In this document: one piece after another, positions 1 to 8,022 of the stretch | Layout of the letters: every line of letters starts with the position of its first letter | Position numbering within the stretch: the first letter of the stretch is position 1 | NCBI RefSeq assembly: GCF_937921625.1 | Contig: NZ_CAKZTI010000066.1 | Coordinates: 1 to 29,369, forward strand | Direction of reading: 5' to 3' | Source: an uncultured Campylobacter sp. | Lineage (GTDB): Bacteria; Campylobacterota; Campylobacteria; Campylobacterales; Campylobacteraceae | DNA length: 29,369 bases | Program-made: the position numbers and the translations under genes | The notes under the pieces: generated by a model | Databases searched by the model: none | Told to the model about the DNA's origin: nothing | Seen by the model: only the letters and a program-made list of their open reading frames with translations

Positions 1-2
1 GC

Positions 3-110
3 ACGGCTAAAATTTTAAAAGCTTACGGCGGCAAGTTAAATTTGGCGCCGATAAATAACGCCGAGGCGATCGCGGTGCACGGCGATAAATTTGAAATTTT
101 AGGGCGGTAA
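3..110 (+). CDS. C-terminal fragment of an unidentified protein
   Basis: This reading frame is open from the left edge of the window and ends at TAA 108-110, giving about 35 residues ending in KFEILGR. It has no start inside the window. The piece ILKAYGGKLNL is faintly like the end of a histidine-kinase ATPase domain (a helix, then HGG or YGG and a beta strand), but the match is too short to name the gene. About 210 bp of AAATTT-rich spacer with no recognisable feature follows before the next gene. Confidence 0.4.
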   Translation, partial: TAKILKAYGGKLNLAPINNAEAIAVHGDKFEILGR

Positions 111-189
111 ATTTAGGCGCGCGGCGTTCTAAAAGCGCGTTAAATTTAGAAAAACGGCGTATGAAATTTTACGCGCTAAAGCCTGCGTA

Positions 190-207
190 AAATTTTAAAA
201 TTTAAAA
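190..207. repeat. Copy of 18-mer AAATTTTAAAATTTAAAA
   Basis: Exact copy in the spacer before the 184-aa gene. See also 17805-17822 and 25290-25307. Confidence 0.6.
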
Positions 208-323
208 ACGGCGGCGGCTGAAAGGCGAGCCGAAAATGCGGCGACAGCAGGCTAAATTTAACCGCCGTGAACGCTAAATTTAAAAGCAAAAGCGAGCAAA
301 TTTTATAGGCTCAAGGAGCGTTT

Positions 324-878
324 ATGGAGTATTTCAAACCGTTTTTCGTAAAGATCGCAGGCCGCGCCAGAGATGACGATCACACGAGCGCGCACGATCA
401 GATCATCGCACCGCTACTGCAAAATGCGCTCGCCACCTATGTCTATAACGGCCGCAAAGATAGCATCGTGGGGGCATTCGGTAGTGTGGAGCACCCGCTA
501 AACTTGAGCGAGTTTAGTTTTCTCGTGCGCGAGCGGGGTAAATTTCGCCTCGATCTCTCGCGCGAATGCGTAAACGGCGCCGAGATCTTTTGGAACGCCT
601 GCAGCTTTAGGCGCGGCTCGGTTATTATTTTGCTCGAGGGAGAGTTTGATTTGGCACCTATTTTACGCTGCTGCGCCAAGATAAGCATAGACGAAACGCC
701 AAATATGGGCAACAGCCCCGCGGCAACCAAGCTTGCCAAGCGCGCGATGAGCGAGGGGCGGATCGCCGTGCTTTTTAGTGCTGGGGGCGGAATAGAGTGG
801 ATGGATATCTACGCTCTTGAGGCGGTGCAGGCTAAAATTTTAAAACTTGCGGATGAGATAAATGGGGATGAAATTTAA
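324..878 (+). CDS. Hypothetical protein, 184 aa
   Basis: I do not recognise this protein. It is a soluble, mixed alpha/beta type of sequence with no signal peptide or membrane segment and several scattered Cys residues (near residues 82, 93, 115 and 116). The ATG at 324 is preceded by a good ribosome binding site (AAGGAGCG, 4 bases upstream), which supports both the gene and this start. Codon use resembles the neighbours, with many Arg, Ala and Ile residues. It is a single gene, separated from an upstream gene end by about 210 bp and convergent with the CAP-domain gene downstream. No function can be inferred from context. Confidence 0.75.
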   Translation: MEYFKPFFVKIAGRARDDDHTSAHDQIIAPLLQNALATYVYNGRKDSIVGAFGSVEHPLNLSEFSFLVRERGKFRLDLSRECVNGAEIFWNACSFRRGSVIILLEGEFDLAPILRCCAKISIDETPNMGNSPAATKLAKRAMSEGRIAVLFSAGGGIEWMDIYALEAVQAKILKLADEINGDEI

Positions 879-965
879 AATTTAAAAGCAGGTCTCCGCA
901 TTAAATTTCACGCCGGATATGCATTATGCGTCCCTGTGCGCGCAGACAAAAGTAGAGGTTGCAAA

Positions 966-982
966 ATAGGCCTCGTGCCTAT
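966..982 (-). terminator. Probable terminator of the CAP-domain gene
   Basis: ATAGGC and GCCTAT form a perfect 6-bp stem with a 5-base loop. On the minus strand the hairpin is followed by TTTTGC. It overlaps the stop codon of the CAP-domain gene. The stem is short and the T run modest, so it is a weak terminator at best. Confidence 0.4.
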
Positions 983-2223
983 CGCCCTCTGCGCCTTGCC
1001 AAAAGATAAAACAAAATGATCGCCGCCAAAACCGCCGCGATTGCGGCATAAATTTTACCCATGCCGCCGTAGCTTTTAGAGTCGTCGCTTAAATACAGGT
1101 TTATTACCGCGCCGTTATCAGTCGAAATTTCAAGCTTTGCGCCCTTTGCGCCGTTTAGCTTTACGCGCAGCATATTTGCCGCGGGGCTTGAAATTTCGGG
1201 CTTATCCATAAAAGAGTAGCTGGTTTTGTAGCTTTTCATCAAATCGTTGCAGTCTTTCGGGGTTACGAATATATCGTAAAACGCGCCGTTTTTCACGCTC
1301 AAATTTTCTCCGCCTTGCACGACGAAGTATCTAAATTTAGGCGCCTGCGTGATAAACTCCCACTGCAGCGTCTTTTGCTTCCCGCCCTGCTCGTAATTAA
1401 ACTCCGCGCCGTATTTAGCGTCAAATTTAAAAACCTCTCTGCTGAAAAGCACAAACTGCCTATCGCTTAAAATGGCGTTAGGATCGGAGTTTTTGTCTAA
1501 AATTTTAACGTTTTGAAGCTCCCTGCCGCCTTCGTAAATTTTAAAACTTTTCATCGCTACGGGCGGTTCCTCGGAATTAAATTCTACGCTTACGGGATTT
1601 GCGGTGATTTTGCACTCGGGCATGGGGTCTGGAATTTCATTGCTGAAAAATGCAAGCGCGGGCTCGTCGTTCGGGTAGTAGACGTAAGGGCGCGAGTTCA
1701 GCGCAGTAGCGCCTTTAAACTTATCCTCCCTCATCCGTAGCGTTTCGTTTTTACACATCCCAAGTAGGAATTTACCGCTTCCTTCGTCGTTTAAATTCCG
1801 CGAGCAAAAGGCGTTGAGGCGCGAATTTCCCATCTCAAAAACGTAGCTACTTTTTTTGCCGTGCTCAAAATAGCCGATGCCGATCTCATCCGAGGCGAAA
1901 TCCAAAAATGCAAATCTATGGTAAATCGCGCTTAAAAGCCCATCGATCGCGCTTTTTAGATCGCTTGAGTTATAGGATAAATTTTCCCGTACTGCGGCAT
2001 TATAGCCTGCGTAAAAAGCGCGCTTTGACGGATTTTCGCCCGTAAAATTCGGCTTGCCAGGGCTCTCGTCGTGCGACATCGCCTCGTTTGCGACGACATA
2101 TTTTGCGTGATTAAGCGCGGAGATATTTAAAATTTCATTCTGCGCAAAGTAGTTTAGCCCCGATTTTGCACGCACATTGTTGATGTAGCTTAGCGGATCG
2201 TCGTAAAAGGAAAAGCCGCTCAT
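979..2223 (-). CDS. CAP (SCP/PR-1-like) domain protein with C-terminal membrane anchor
   Basis: Residues 1-125 or so have the CAP superfamily pattern: an N-terminal helix INNVRAKSGL, HAKYVVANEAMSHDE with the His and Glu typical of the CAP cavity, and a later block with RENLSYNS. Bacterial CAP proteins are usually secreted or lipid-anchored and are mostly of unknown function. Residues 126-380 are an unassigned extracytoplasmic region. The C-terminus has GG, one hydrophobic helix (about 387-408) and a basic tail RRRGR, consistent with a membrane anchor. The ATG at 2223 has no signal peptide and no convincing ribosome binding site. The true upstream part appears to be a lipoprotein signal peptide in the same frame, separated by a TAG codon (see the next entry). 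As annotated, the protein would lack an export signal, so the gene may be disrupted. Confidence 0.75.
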   Translation of the reverse strand: MSGFSFYDDPLSYINNVRAKSGLNYFAQNEILNISALNHAKYVVANEAMSHDESPGKPNFTGENPSKRAFYAGYNAAVRENLSYNSSDLKSAIDGLLSAIYHRFAFLDFASDEIGIGYFEHGKKSSYVFEMGNSRLNAFCSRNLNDEGSGKFLLGMCKNETLRMREDKFKGATALNSRPYVYYPNDEPALAFFSNEIPDPMPECKITANPVSVEFNSEEPPVAMKSFKIYEGGRELQNVKILDKNSDPNAILSDRQFVLFSREVFKFDAKYGAEFNYEQGGKQKTLQWEFITQAPKFRYFVVQGGENLSVKNGAFYDIFVTPKDCNDLMKSYKTSYSFMDKPEISSPAANMLRVKLNGAKGAKLEISTDNGAVINLYLSDDSKSYGGMGKIYAAIAAVLAAIILFYLLARRRGR

Positions 2224-2235
2224 CGCAACGAGCGG

Positions 2236-2331
2236 CTATTTTAAATTTGAAGGGGTGTTTTCGCATGCGGCAAAAAGCGCGCAAATCGCCCCGAGACCCA
2301 GGAGCCTAAGCCGTAGGGCCCGCTTTAGCAA
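2236..2331 (-). pseudogene. Lipoprotein signal peptide of the CAP-domain gene, cut off by an in-frame amber codon
   Basis: In the same frame as the CAP-domain gene, a TTG at 2331-2329 opens a 31-codon peptide with a basic start (MLKRALRLR), a hydrophobic core (LLGLGAICALFAA) and Cys23, a lipobox-like LFAAC. It then meets TAG at 2238-2236. Only four sense codons separate that stop from the annotated ATG at 2223. A G-rich ribosome-binding-site-like stretch (GAGGGGG) precedes the TTG. The first codons overlap the end of pckA in another frame. A complete signal peptide exactly where the CAP protein lacks one suggests a single original 450-residue gene, 979-2331. Readthrough, a real nonsense mutation and a base-call error all remain possible. 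Confidence 0.65.
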
Positions 2332-3889
2332 ACTCGACCCCCTCTTTTACGTCCTCGTAGCGTTTAAAATTCTCTTCAAACATACTCGCTAGTTTATCGC
2401 GAGTCGCGACGTATTCGCTCTTGTTTTCCCATGTGTTGATCGGATTTAGCAGCTTCGTCTCGACGCCTGCTAGCTCTTTTGGGATCGCAAGGTTAAATTT
2501 TTCAAATTTTTCAAATTCGCACTTTTTGATGCTGCCGTCCAGGATCGCGTTTACGCACGCGCGCGTGGCTTTGATGCTCATTCGCTTGCCCACGCCGCAC
2601 GCGCCGCCGCTCCAGCCTGTGTTTACCAGATAGACGCTAACGTTGTGCTTATCGATCTTTTCGCCCAGCAGCTTAGCGTAAACGGTGGGATGCAGCGGCA
2701 TAAACGGCTCGCCAAAGCACGCGCTAAATGTCGCCACGGGCTCGGTGATGCCGCGCTCGGTGCCTGCGACTTTAGCCGTGTAGCCGCTTAGGAAATAATA
2801 GATCGCCTGCTCTTTGGTTAGCTTTGCGACCGGAGGCAAAACGCCGAATGCGTCGGCGGTTAAAAAGATGATATTTTTCGGGTGGCCGCCAGCAGAGCTT
2901 GGCTCGTAGCCCTCGATATGATAGATCGGGTAGCTAACGCGGGTGTTTTCGGTCTTGCTGCCGTCTTTGTAGTCCACGACGCCAGCCTCATCCGCGACCA
3001 CGTTTTCAAGTAGCGCGTCGCGTTTGATGGCGGCGTAAATTTCAGGCTCGCTGCTTGGATCTAAATTTATGCACTTCGCATAGCAGCCGCCCTCGAAGTT
3101 AAATATCCCCTCATCGTCCCAGCCGTGCTCATCATCGCCGATCAGCTTGCGATTCGGATCGGTCGATAGCGTAGTTTTGCCCGTGCCGCTTAGGCCGAAA
3201 AATAACGCCGTATCGCCATCCTTGCCCACGTTTGCCGAGCAGTGCATCGACATCTTGCCCGCAAGCGGCAACCAGTAGTTCATCATAGAAAAAATTCCTT
3301 TTTTCATCTCGCCGCCGTACCACGTGCCGCCGATAACCGCGACATTTTCCTCGACGTTAAAGATAACGAAAACGTCGGAATGCAGCCCGTCGCTCGCGTA
3401 ATCTTCGTTTTTGCATTTGCACGCGTTGTAAACGACAAAATCGGGATGAAATTCCGCTAGCTCGCTCTTGCTTGGGCGGATGAACATATTTTTTACGAAA
3501 TGCGCCTGCCACGCGACTTCGGTTACGAAGCGCACGTTTTTACGGCTGGATTTGCTCGCGCCGCAATAGGCGTCTTGGATAAAAATTTCCTTGCCGCTTA
3601 GCTGGGCTTTAGCTTTGGCTAAAAGCTTATCGAAAAGTTCTTTTGAGATAGGCTGATTTATCTTGCCCCAGGCGATGTATTTTTGGCTCGGGTCTTGTTT
3701 TACGAAGTACTTATCCTTCGGGCTGCGACCCGTAAAGATGCCGGTATCGACCATAAAGGTGCCGTTGCTTGATACGCGCCCCTCGCCTCTTGCCTTTTCA
3801 AGCTCGAAAAGCTCGTCGTAGCTTAGGTTGTGATTGATTTTTTTGATATTTTTAAGACCTAGTTTATCCAAATCGTTCGGAGTTGTCAT
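2306..3889 (-). CDS. pckA: Phosphoenolpyruvate carboxykinase (ATP)
   Basis: This cytosolic enzyme interconverts oxaloacetate plus ATP with PEP, CO2 and ADP. Its 527 residues match the usual length of the ATP-dependent class. Visible signatures are TGRSPKDK (53-60), the oxaloacetate-binding region, the P-loop GLSGTGKTTLS (232-242), and the metal/kinase-2 block GDDEHGWDDEGIFNFEGG (251-268). The ATG is preceded by AAAGGA at good spacing. A perfect TATAAT lies about 43 bases upstream, so it appears to have its own promoter rather than depending on pycB, whose terminator hairpin lies between them. The pckA-pycB adjacency is the arrangement I recall from C. jejuni, which uses the pair to cycle C3 and C4 acids. 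No key residue appears to be missing. Confidence 0.97.
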   Translation of the reverse strand: MTTPNDLDKLGLKNIKKINHNLSYDELFELEKARGEGRVSSNGTFMVDTGIFTGRSPKDKYFVKQDPSQKYIAWGKINQPISKELFDKLLAKAKAQLSGKEIFIQDAYCGASKSSRKNVRFVTEVAWQAHFVKNMFIRPSKSELAEFHPDFVVYNACKCKNEDYASDGLHSDVFVIFNVEENVAVIGGTWYGGEMKKGIFSMMNYWLPLAGKMSMHCSANVGKDGDTALFFGLSGTGKTTLSTDPNRKLIGDDEHGWDDEGIFNFEGGCYAKCINLDPSSEPEIYAAIKRDALLENVVADEAGVVDYKDGSKTENTRVSYPIYHIEGYEPSSAGGHPKNIIFLTADAFGVLPPVAKLTKEQAIYYFLSGYTAKVAGTERGITEPVATFSACFGEPFMPLHPTVYAKLLGEKIDKHNVSVYLVNTGWSGGACGVGKRMSIKATRACVNAILDGSIKKCEFEKFEKFNLAIPKELAGVETKLLNPINTWENKSEYVATRDKLASMFEENFKRYEDVKEGVEFAKAGPTA

Positions 3890-3931
3890 TTTGCGTCCTT
3901 TTTAAATTAAATTTTGATAAAAGATTGCGCT

Positions 3932-3937
3932 ATTATA
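3932..3937 (-). promoter_or_regulatory. -10 element of the pckA promoter
   Basis: The minus strand reads TATAAT within GCTATAATAGC, about 43 bases upstream of the pckA ATG. Campylobacter sigma-70 promoters often show a strong -10 and no clear -35, which fits here. Confidence 0.6.
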
Positions 3938-3985
3938 GCTTAAAATTTAGGTGAGCTCGCTTAAGCACCGAGGATTGTCGCCATG

Positions 3986-4015
3986 AAATTTAGGCGGAAG
4001 CGCCCGCCTAAATTT
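3986..4015 (-). terminator. Terminator after pycB
   Basis: AAATTTAGGCGG (3986-3997) and CCGCCTAAATTT (4004-4015) form a perfect 12-bp stem with a 6-base loop. It lies just downstream of the pycB stop at 4022 and upstream of the pckA promoter, so it should separate the two transcripts. Confidence 0.7.
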
Positions 4016-4021
4016 TAGAGC

Positions 4022-5860
4022 TTATCTTAAAATCGCGAGCACTTGATCGGCATCGACCGTATCGCCTTGAGCGATCAAAATTTTATCGATTATGCCATCA
4101 CGCGGGCTTTCGATATTTATCTCCATCTTCATCGCTTCAAGAACGATGACATTCTGTCCCGCCTTAACAGCGTCGCCTTCCTTTATTAAAATTTTAAATA
4201 CGTTACTAGGAAGCGTCGCTTTTATATCGTTATCGTCCGTACCACTTCGCGCGTTAACAGTGGGCTGCTCGCCAGCGGAGCCTTGCGGCTGCGGCTTTGC
4301 GGGCGCTGAGGTATCGAAGCTAACGTCGTATCGATCGCCGTTTACGAGCACGTTTTGCCCGGCGAATTCTACGCTGTAAATTTTGCCGTTAATCTTAACG
4401 TCAAATTTGCCATTTTTAGAAATACCGTTTTGATGGCTTGCAGCGGGCGCTACGTCCTCTTTTTTACGACTCATCACCTTGCCCTCGCCTTTTAAAAACG
4501 CGATGCCCTTTTCTTTGCACGCAAGCGCTATGAATACGTTCTCCTCACTAGGCTCGATGCCCTGCTCGCGTAGAATCTTCTGCGCATACGCGACACTCTT
4601 GCTCTCGTCGGCATCGGCGATATCTACGGCATGTTTGGTCGTAGGCTGTAGTCCCAGCTGCTCCGCCGCCATCTTAATCACGCCTTCGTCCGGCTTAACG
4701 GGCGTTTTGCCGAAATAACCTAACACCATCTTGCCGTAGCCCTCGGCGATCTTTTTCCACGGGCCGAACATTACGTTGTTAAACGCCTGCTGGAAATAAA
4801 ACTGGCTAACCGGCGTTACGCTCGTGCCGAAGCCGCCCTTTTCGACGACTTCGCGCATAGCCTTGATGACGGCTGGGAATTTGTCTAAAATTTTATTATC
4901 GCGCATCATCTGAGTGTTTGCCGTAAGCGCGCCTCCGGGCATCGGCGAAAACGGAATGAGTGGGCTTACCTGCGTAGCTTCTGGCGGCATGAAGTAATCC
5001 TTCAAGCACTCGCCCAAAACCTCTTCGTATTTTAAAATTTTCTCTGCATCCAGGCCCAGGTCGAAATTTTGCCCTTTCGTCGCGTGCAGTAGCGTAAGGA
5101 TGTCCGGCTGACTCGTGCCGCCGCTTACGGGATGCGCGGCAAGGTCGATGCCGTCCACGCCCGCAACGAGCGCAGCCTGGTAGCATGCGACGCTAACTCC
5201 CGCCGTCTCGTGAGTGTGCAAGCGGATATGCACGCCGTCGCCTAAAATTTTACGCGCGCGCTTGATCGTCTCATAGACCTTCTGCGGGCTGCTGGTACCG
5301 CTTGCGTCTTTGAAGCAGACGCTGTCGAACGGAATCTGCGCGTCTAAAATTTGACGCAGAATTCTCTCATAAAACGCTGCGTCGTGCGCACCGCTACATC
5401 CCGGCGGCAGATCCATCATCGTGACTACGACTTCGTGTTTGAGTCCGTGGCGATGTATGCACTCGCCGCTAAATTTTAAATTTTCCACGTCGTTTAGCGC
5501 GTCGAAATTTCTAATCGTCGTCGTGCCGTGCTTGGCAAAAAGCTTGGCGTGCAGATCGATGATCTCGCGGCTGCCGGTATCGAGCGTGACGGTATTGACG
5601 CCGCGGCTAAGGGTCTGCAGGTTCGCCTCAGGCCCCACGATGCTTCTAAATTTATCCATCATCTCAAAGGCGTCTTCGTTTAGGTAAAAATATAGGCTCT
5701 GAAACCGCGCGCCGCCGCCGAACTCAAAGTGCGTGATGCCGGCGTCCTTCGCCGCGCTAACGGCGGGTAGGAAATCCTCCATCGCCACGCGCGCGCCGAA
5801 AACAGACTGAAATCCGTCGCGGAAGGTCGTATCCATAACGTCGATAAGCTTTTTAGCCAT
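4022..5860 (-). CDS. pycB: Pyruvate carboxylase subunit B (biotin-carrying carboxyltransferase)
   Basis: This subunit transfers CO2 from carboxybiotin to pyruvate to make oxaloacetate. It works with a separate biotin carboxylase subunit, PycA, not encoded in this window. The N-terminal HMGL-like TIM barrel starts with DTTFRDGFQS (10-19), with further motifs such as VCFKDASGTSSP and RLHTHETAGVS. A conserved carboxylase domain follows, then an Ala/Pro/Gln-rich linker (about 490-535) and a C-terminal biotinyl domain with EAMKMEI (biotin on Lys578). The length, 612, is normal. The ATG has AGGAG upstream. The related oxaloacetate decarboxylase alpha chain has the same architecture. The Campylobacter context with pckA favours pyruvate carboxylase. 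It starts only 41 bp after dctM and probably shares a transcript with the TRAP genes. Confidence 0.92.
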   Translation of the reverse strand: MAKKLIDVMDTTFRDGFQSVFGARVAMEDFLPAVSAAKDAGITHFEFGGGARFQSLYFYLNEDAFEMMDKFRSIVGPEANLQTLSRGVNTVTLDTGSREIIDLHAKLFAKHGTTTIRNFDALNDVENLKFSGECIHRHGLKHEVVVTMMDLPPGCSGAHDAAFYERILRQILDAQIPFDSVCFKDASGTSSPQKVYETIKRARKILGDGVHIRLHTHETAGVSVACYQAALVAGVDGIDLAAHPVSGGTSQPDILTLLHATKGQNFDLGLDAEKILKYEEVLGECLKDYFMPPEATQVSPLIPFSPMPGGALTANTQMMRDNKILDKFPAVIKAMREVVEKGGFGTSVTPVSQFYFQQAFNNVMFGPWKKIAEGYGKMVLGYFGKTPVKPDEGVIKMAAEQLGLQPTTKHAVDIADADESKSVAYAQKILREQGIEPSEENVFIALACKEKGIAFLKGEGKVMSRKKEDVAPAASHQNGISKNGKFDVKINGKIYSVEFAGQNVLVNGDRYDVSFDTSAPAKPQPQGSAGEQPTVNARSGTDDNDIKATLPSNVFKILIKEGDAVKAGQNVIVLEAMKMEINIESPRDGIIDKILIAQGDTVDADQVLAILR

Positions 5861-5901
5861 TTTTAGCTCCTAGGTTAAATTTAGCGTGAATTTTAATATT
5901 T

Positions 5902-7263
5902 CTAGCCTAAAAAAGCTTTTAAACCAAAAACCCCCGGAAAGATTGCGAGCGTTAATAGCACTAGAATTTGCAATAAAATAAAAGGCAGTACGCCCTTGTA
6001 AATATCCGTGGTGTGGATTTGCGGCGGCGTCACGCCCTTTAAGAAAAATATCGAAAATCCAAATGGCGGCGTCATAAACGACGTTTGTAAATTTACAGCG
6101 ATTAAGATCGCAAACCACACGGGATTGATATGCAAAGACTCTACTATCGGCAAAAGTATCGGTAAAATGATATATGAAATTTCGACATAATCGAGAAAAA
6201 ACCCAAGCACTATGATAACTACCATCGTAAGCGCGATAAATCCCCATGCTTGACCAGGCAGATTTTCCATAAAATTTTTTACGACCTCATCTCCGCCCGT
6301 GTAAGAAAAAATCATCGAAAATGCCGTGGCGCCCATCAAAATCATAAAAACCATGCCCGAAATTTTAGCGGTATTTTTTAGCGCGTCATAGATCAGCCTA
6401 AACGAAAACGTGCGGTATAAAACAGCTAGCGCTATCGCACCCAAACAGCCTACCGACGAGCTCTCCGTAGGCGTAGCTATGCCCGCAAAAATAGATCCCA
6501 AGACGAGCAAAATCAGCACGAGCACCGGCACGACGTTTTTAAGCGCGATAAAAATTTGCTTTGATTTGCTAAGTCCCTCTAGCGGCGGAACAGGCGGCGC
6601 ATAATCTTTGCAAATATATGAAATAATCGCAATATAAATCACGTAAAAACCAACTAGCACGAGCCCAGGAATAACTGCTGCAGAGAAAAGATCACCCACA
6701 GAGACCGAAAGTATATCGCCTAAAATAATCAGCACGATCGAGGGCGGGATAATCTGCCCAAGCGTGCCCGCAGCAGCGATAGTGCCGGTAGCTAGGGGCT
6801 TATCGTAGCCGTATTTCATCATCACGGGTAGACTGATGACGCCCATAGCGATGACAGTCGCGCCCACGATGCCCGTCGTAGCCGCAAGTAACGCGCCCAC
6901 CAAAACAGTGCTGATCGCCACGCCGCCTCGTACGCCACCGAATAAAAATGCCATCGACTCTAATAAACGCTCCGCAAGACGAGTCTTTTGCAAAATCATA
7001 CCCATCAAAATAAAAAGCGGCACCGAAATTAGCAGCTGATTTTCCATAATCGAGTAAATTCTATTAGGCATCAGTGAGAAAAACTGCCTGCTCATATCCT
7101 CGAAAGCTTCGGTTAAAATTTCAAAGCCCTGCGCGTAATCCCACGCCTCACTAAGTCCGTAGATAAAGCCAAAAATCACAGCCACGGCGCCGAACGTAAA
7201 CGCAACGGGAAAACCGAGTAACAGCATAAAAAGCGCTGCCGCAAACATCACTATGCCTATCAT
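5902..7263 (-). CDS. dctM: TRAP transporter large permease (DctM family)
   Basis: A 453-residue, very hydrophobic inner-membrane protein with about 12 predicted membrane segments and DctM-type motifs: MIGIVMFAAALFMLLLGFPVAF at the start, IIPPSIVLIILGDI in the middle, TPTESSSVG and MTPPFGFSIFFLKG near the end. It is the ion-coupled transport channel of a TRAP system for an organic acid. The frame is open to a codon at 7305, but I place the start at 7263, where AAAGGTGG precedes the ATG and the sequence begins as family members do. The paired small subunit lies upstream. No periplasmic binding protein gene (dctP) is adjacent, so the substrate cannot be read from context. Placement just before pycB hints at a pyruvate- or C4-acid-related substrate (inference). 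Confidence 0.92.
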   Translation of the reverse strand: MIGIVMFAAALFMLLLGFPVAFTFGAVAVIFGFIYGLSEAWDYAQGFEILTEAFEDMSRQFFSLMPNRIYSIMENQLLISVPLFILMGMILQKTRLAERLLESMAFLFGGVRGGVAISTVLVGALLAATTGIVGATVIAMGVISLPVMMKYGYDKPLATGTIAAAGTLGQIIPPSIVLIILGDILSVSVGDLFSAAVIPGLVLVGFYVIYIAIISYICKDYAPPVPPLEGLSKSKQIFIALKNVVPVLVLILLVLGSIFAGIATPTESSSVGCLGAIALAVLYRTFSFRLIYDALKNTAKISGMVFMILMGATAFSMIFSYTGGDEVVKNFMENLPGQAWGFIALTMVVIIVLGFFLDYVEISYIILPILLPIVESLHINPVWFAILIAVNLQTSFMTPPFGFSIFFLKGVTPPQIHTTDIYKGVLPFILLQILVLLTLAIFPGVFGLKAFLG

Positions 7264-7356
7264 AGCTCGCCACCTTTTATCTCGCCGTGGCAAAATTCCG
7301 CCCAAACGCGAAAAGCGTAAAATTTATAGAATTTTAAATTTAAGCTCATTCTGCCC

Positions 7357-7926
7357 TCACACACTTTGTGCGCCCGAAGAATTCCCACTAAGAAATTCCG
7401 AGCCTTTGTTTTCCCTAACATCAAGCAGGGCGTTAATATTTTTAATCAAAAATCCAAATGCGTAGATAAATAAAAACGCATAGCTAAGCGTGATTGCGGA
7501 CTTGATGATCCAAAGATGCTGCATGCCGCCGGGATTGGCGCTGGCCTCATGGCTCGTATAAGCCTCGCTCACGTAATCGATCGAAAAGAATGCCACGAGC
7601 GCTACGAAAGGCAAAATGAAAAATATCGTACCTAAGATATTTATGAGCGCTTTTGCAGTGGGACTAAATTTTTCGTAAAAAATATCCACGCGAACGTGGG
7701 CGTTTTCTTTGAGTGCGTAGGTCACACCGAATAAAAACATCGCCGAATATAGCCACCACGTAAGTTCTTGCATAGCGACGGAATTTGCGGCTGGAAAAAG
7801 ATAACGCGCCACAACATTGTAAAAAACAACTATAACTAAAAGCGCCAAAAATACGATACTTAATACGCCTAAGATATTTGCGAACGCATCAAAAGCTCTT
7901 TCTAATCTGCGTAAAAAATTCCTCAA
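7357..7926 (-). CDS. dctQ: TRAP transporter small permease (DctQ family)
   Basis: A 189-residue membrane protein with four hydrophobic segments. It has the DctQ core QELTWWLYSAMFLFGVTYAL followed by KENAHVRVDIFYEKFSP, and later SANPGGMQHLWIIKSAI, which resembles the longer DctQ proteins of the 'mannitol/chloroaromatic' TRAP group. It pairs with the DctM protein encoded 93 bp downstream. The only plausible start is TTG at 7926 (preceded by AAAGGGC), because there is no upstream in-frame ATG or GTG and the next Met falls inside the conserved core. It is divergent from the DsbB-like gene. Confidence 0.9.
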   Translation of the reverse strand: MRNFLRRLERAFDAFANILGVLSIVFLALLVIVVFYNVVARYLFPAANSVAMQELTWWLYSAMFLFGVTYALKENAHVRVDIFYEKFSPTAKALINILGTIFFILPFVALVAFFSIDYVSEAYTSHEASANPGGMQHLWIIKSAITLSYAFLFIYAFGFLIKNINALLDVRENKGSEFLSGNSSGAQSV

Positions 7927-7994
7927 AATTTTGCCCTTTGCTTGAAATTTTTGCTATAAAAGTTGGGATTTTAGCAAAAATATCTGCAATTTAT

Positions 7995-8000
7995 TATAAA
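7995..8000 (+). promoter_or_regulatory. Candidate -10 element for the DsbB-like gene
   Basis: TATAAA lies within TTATTATAAAATTATG, about 23 bases before the ATG at 8023. This is a close but imperfect -10. AAAGGA follows as ribosome binding site. Confidence 0.35.
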
Positions 8001-8022
8001 ATTATGCGCGGAAAGGATTTTT

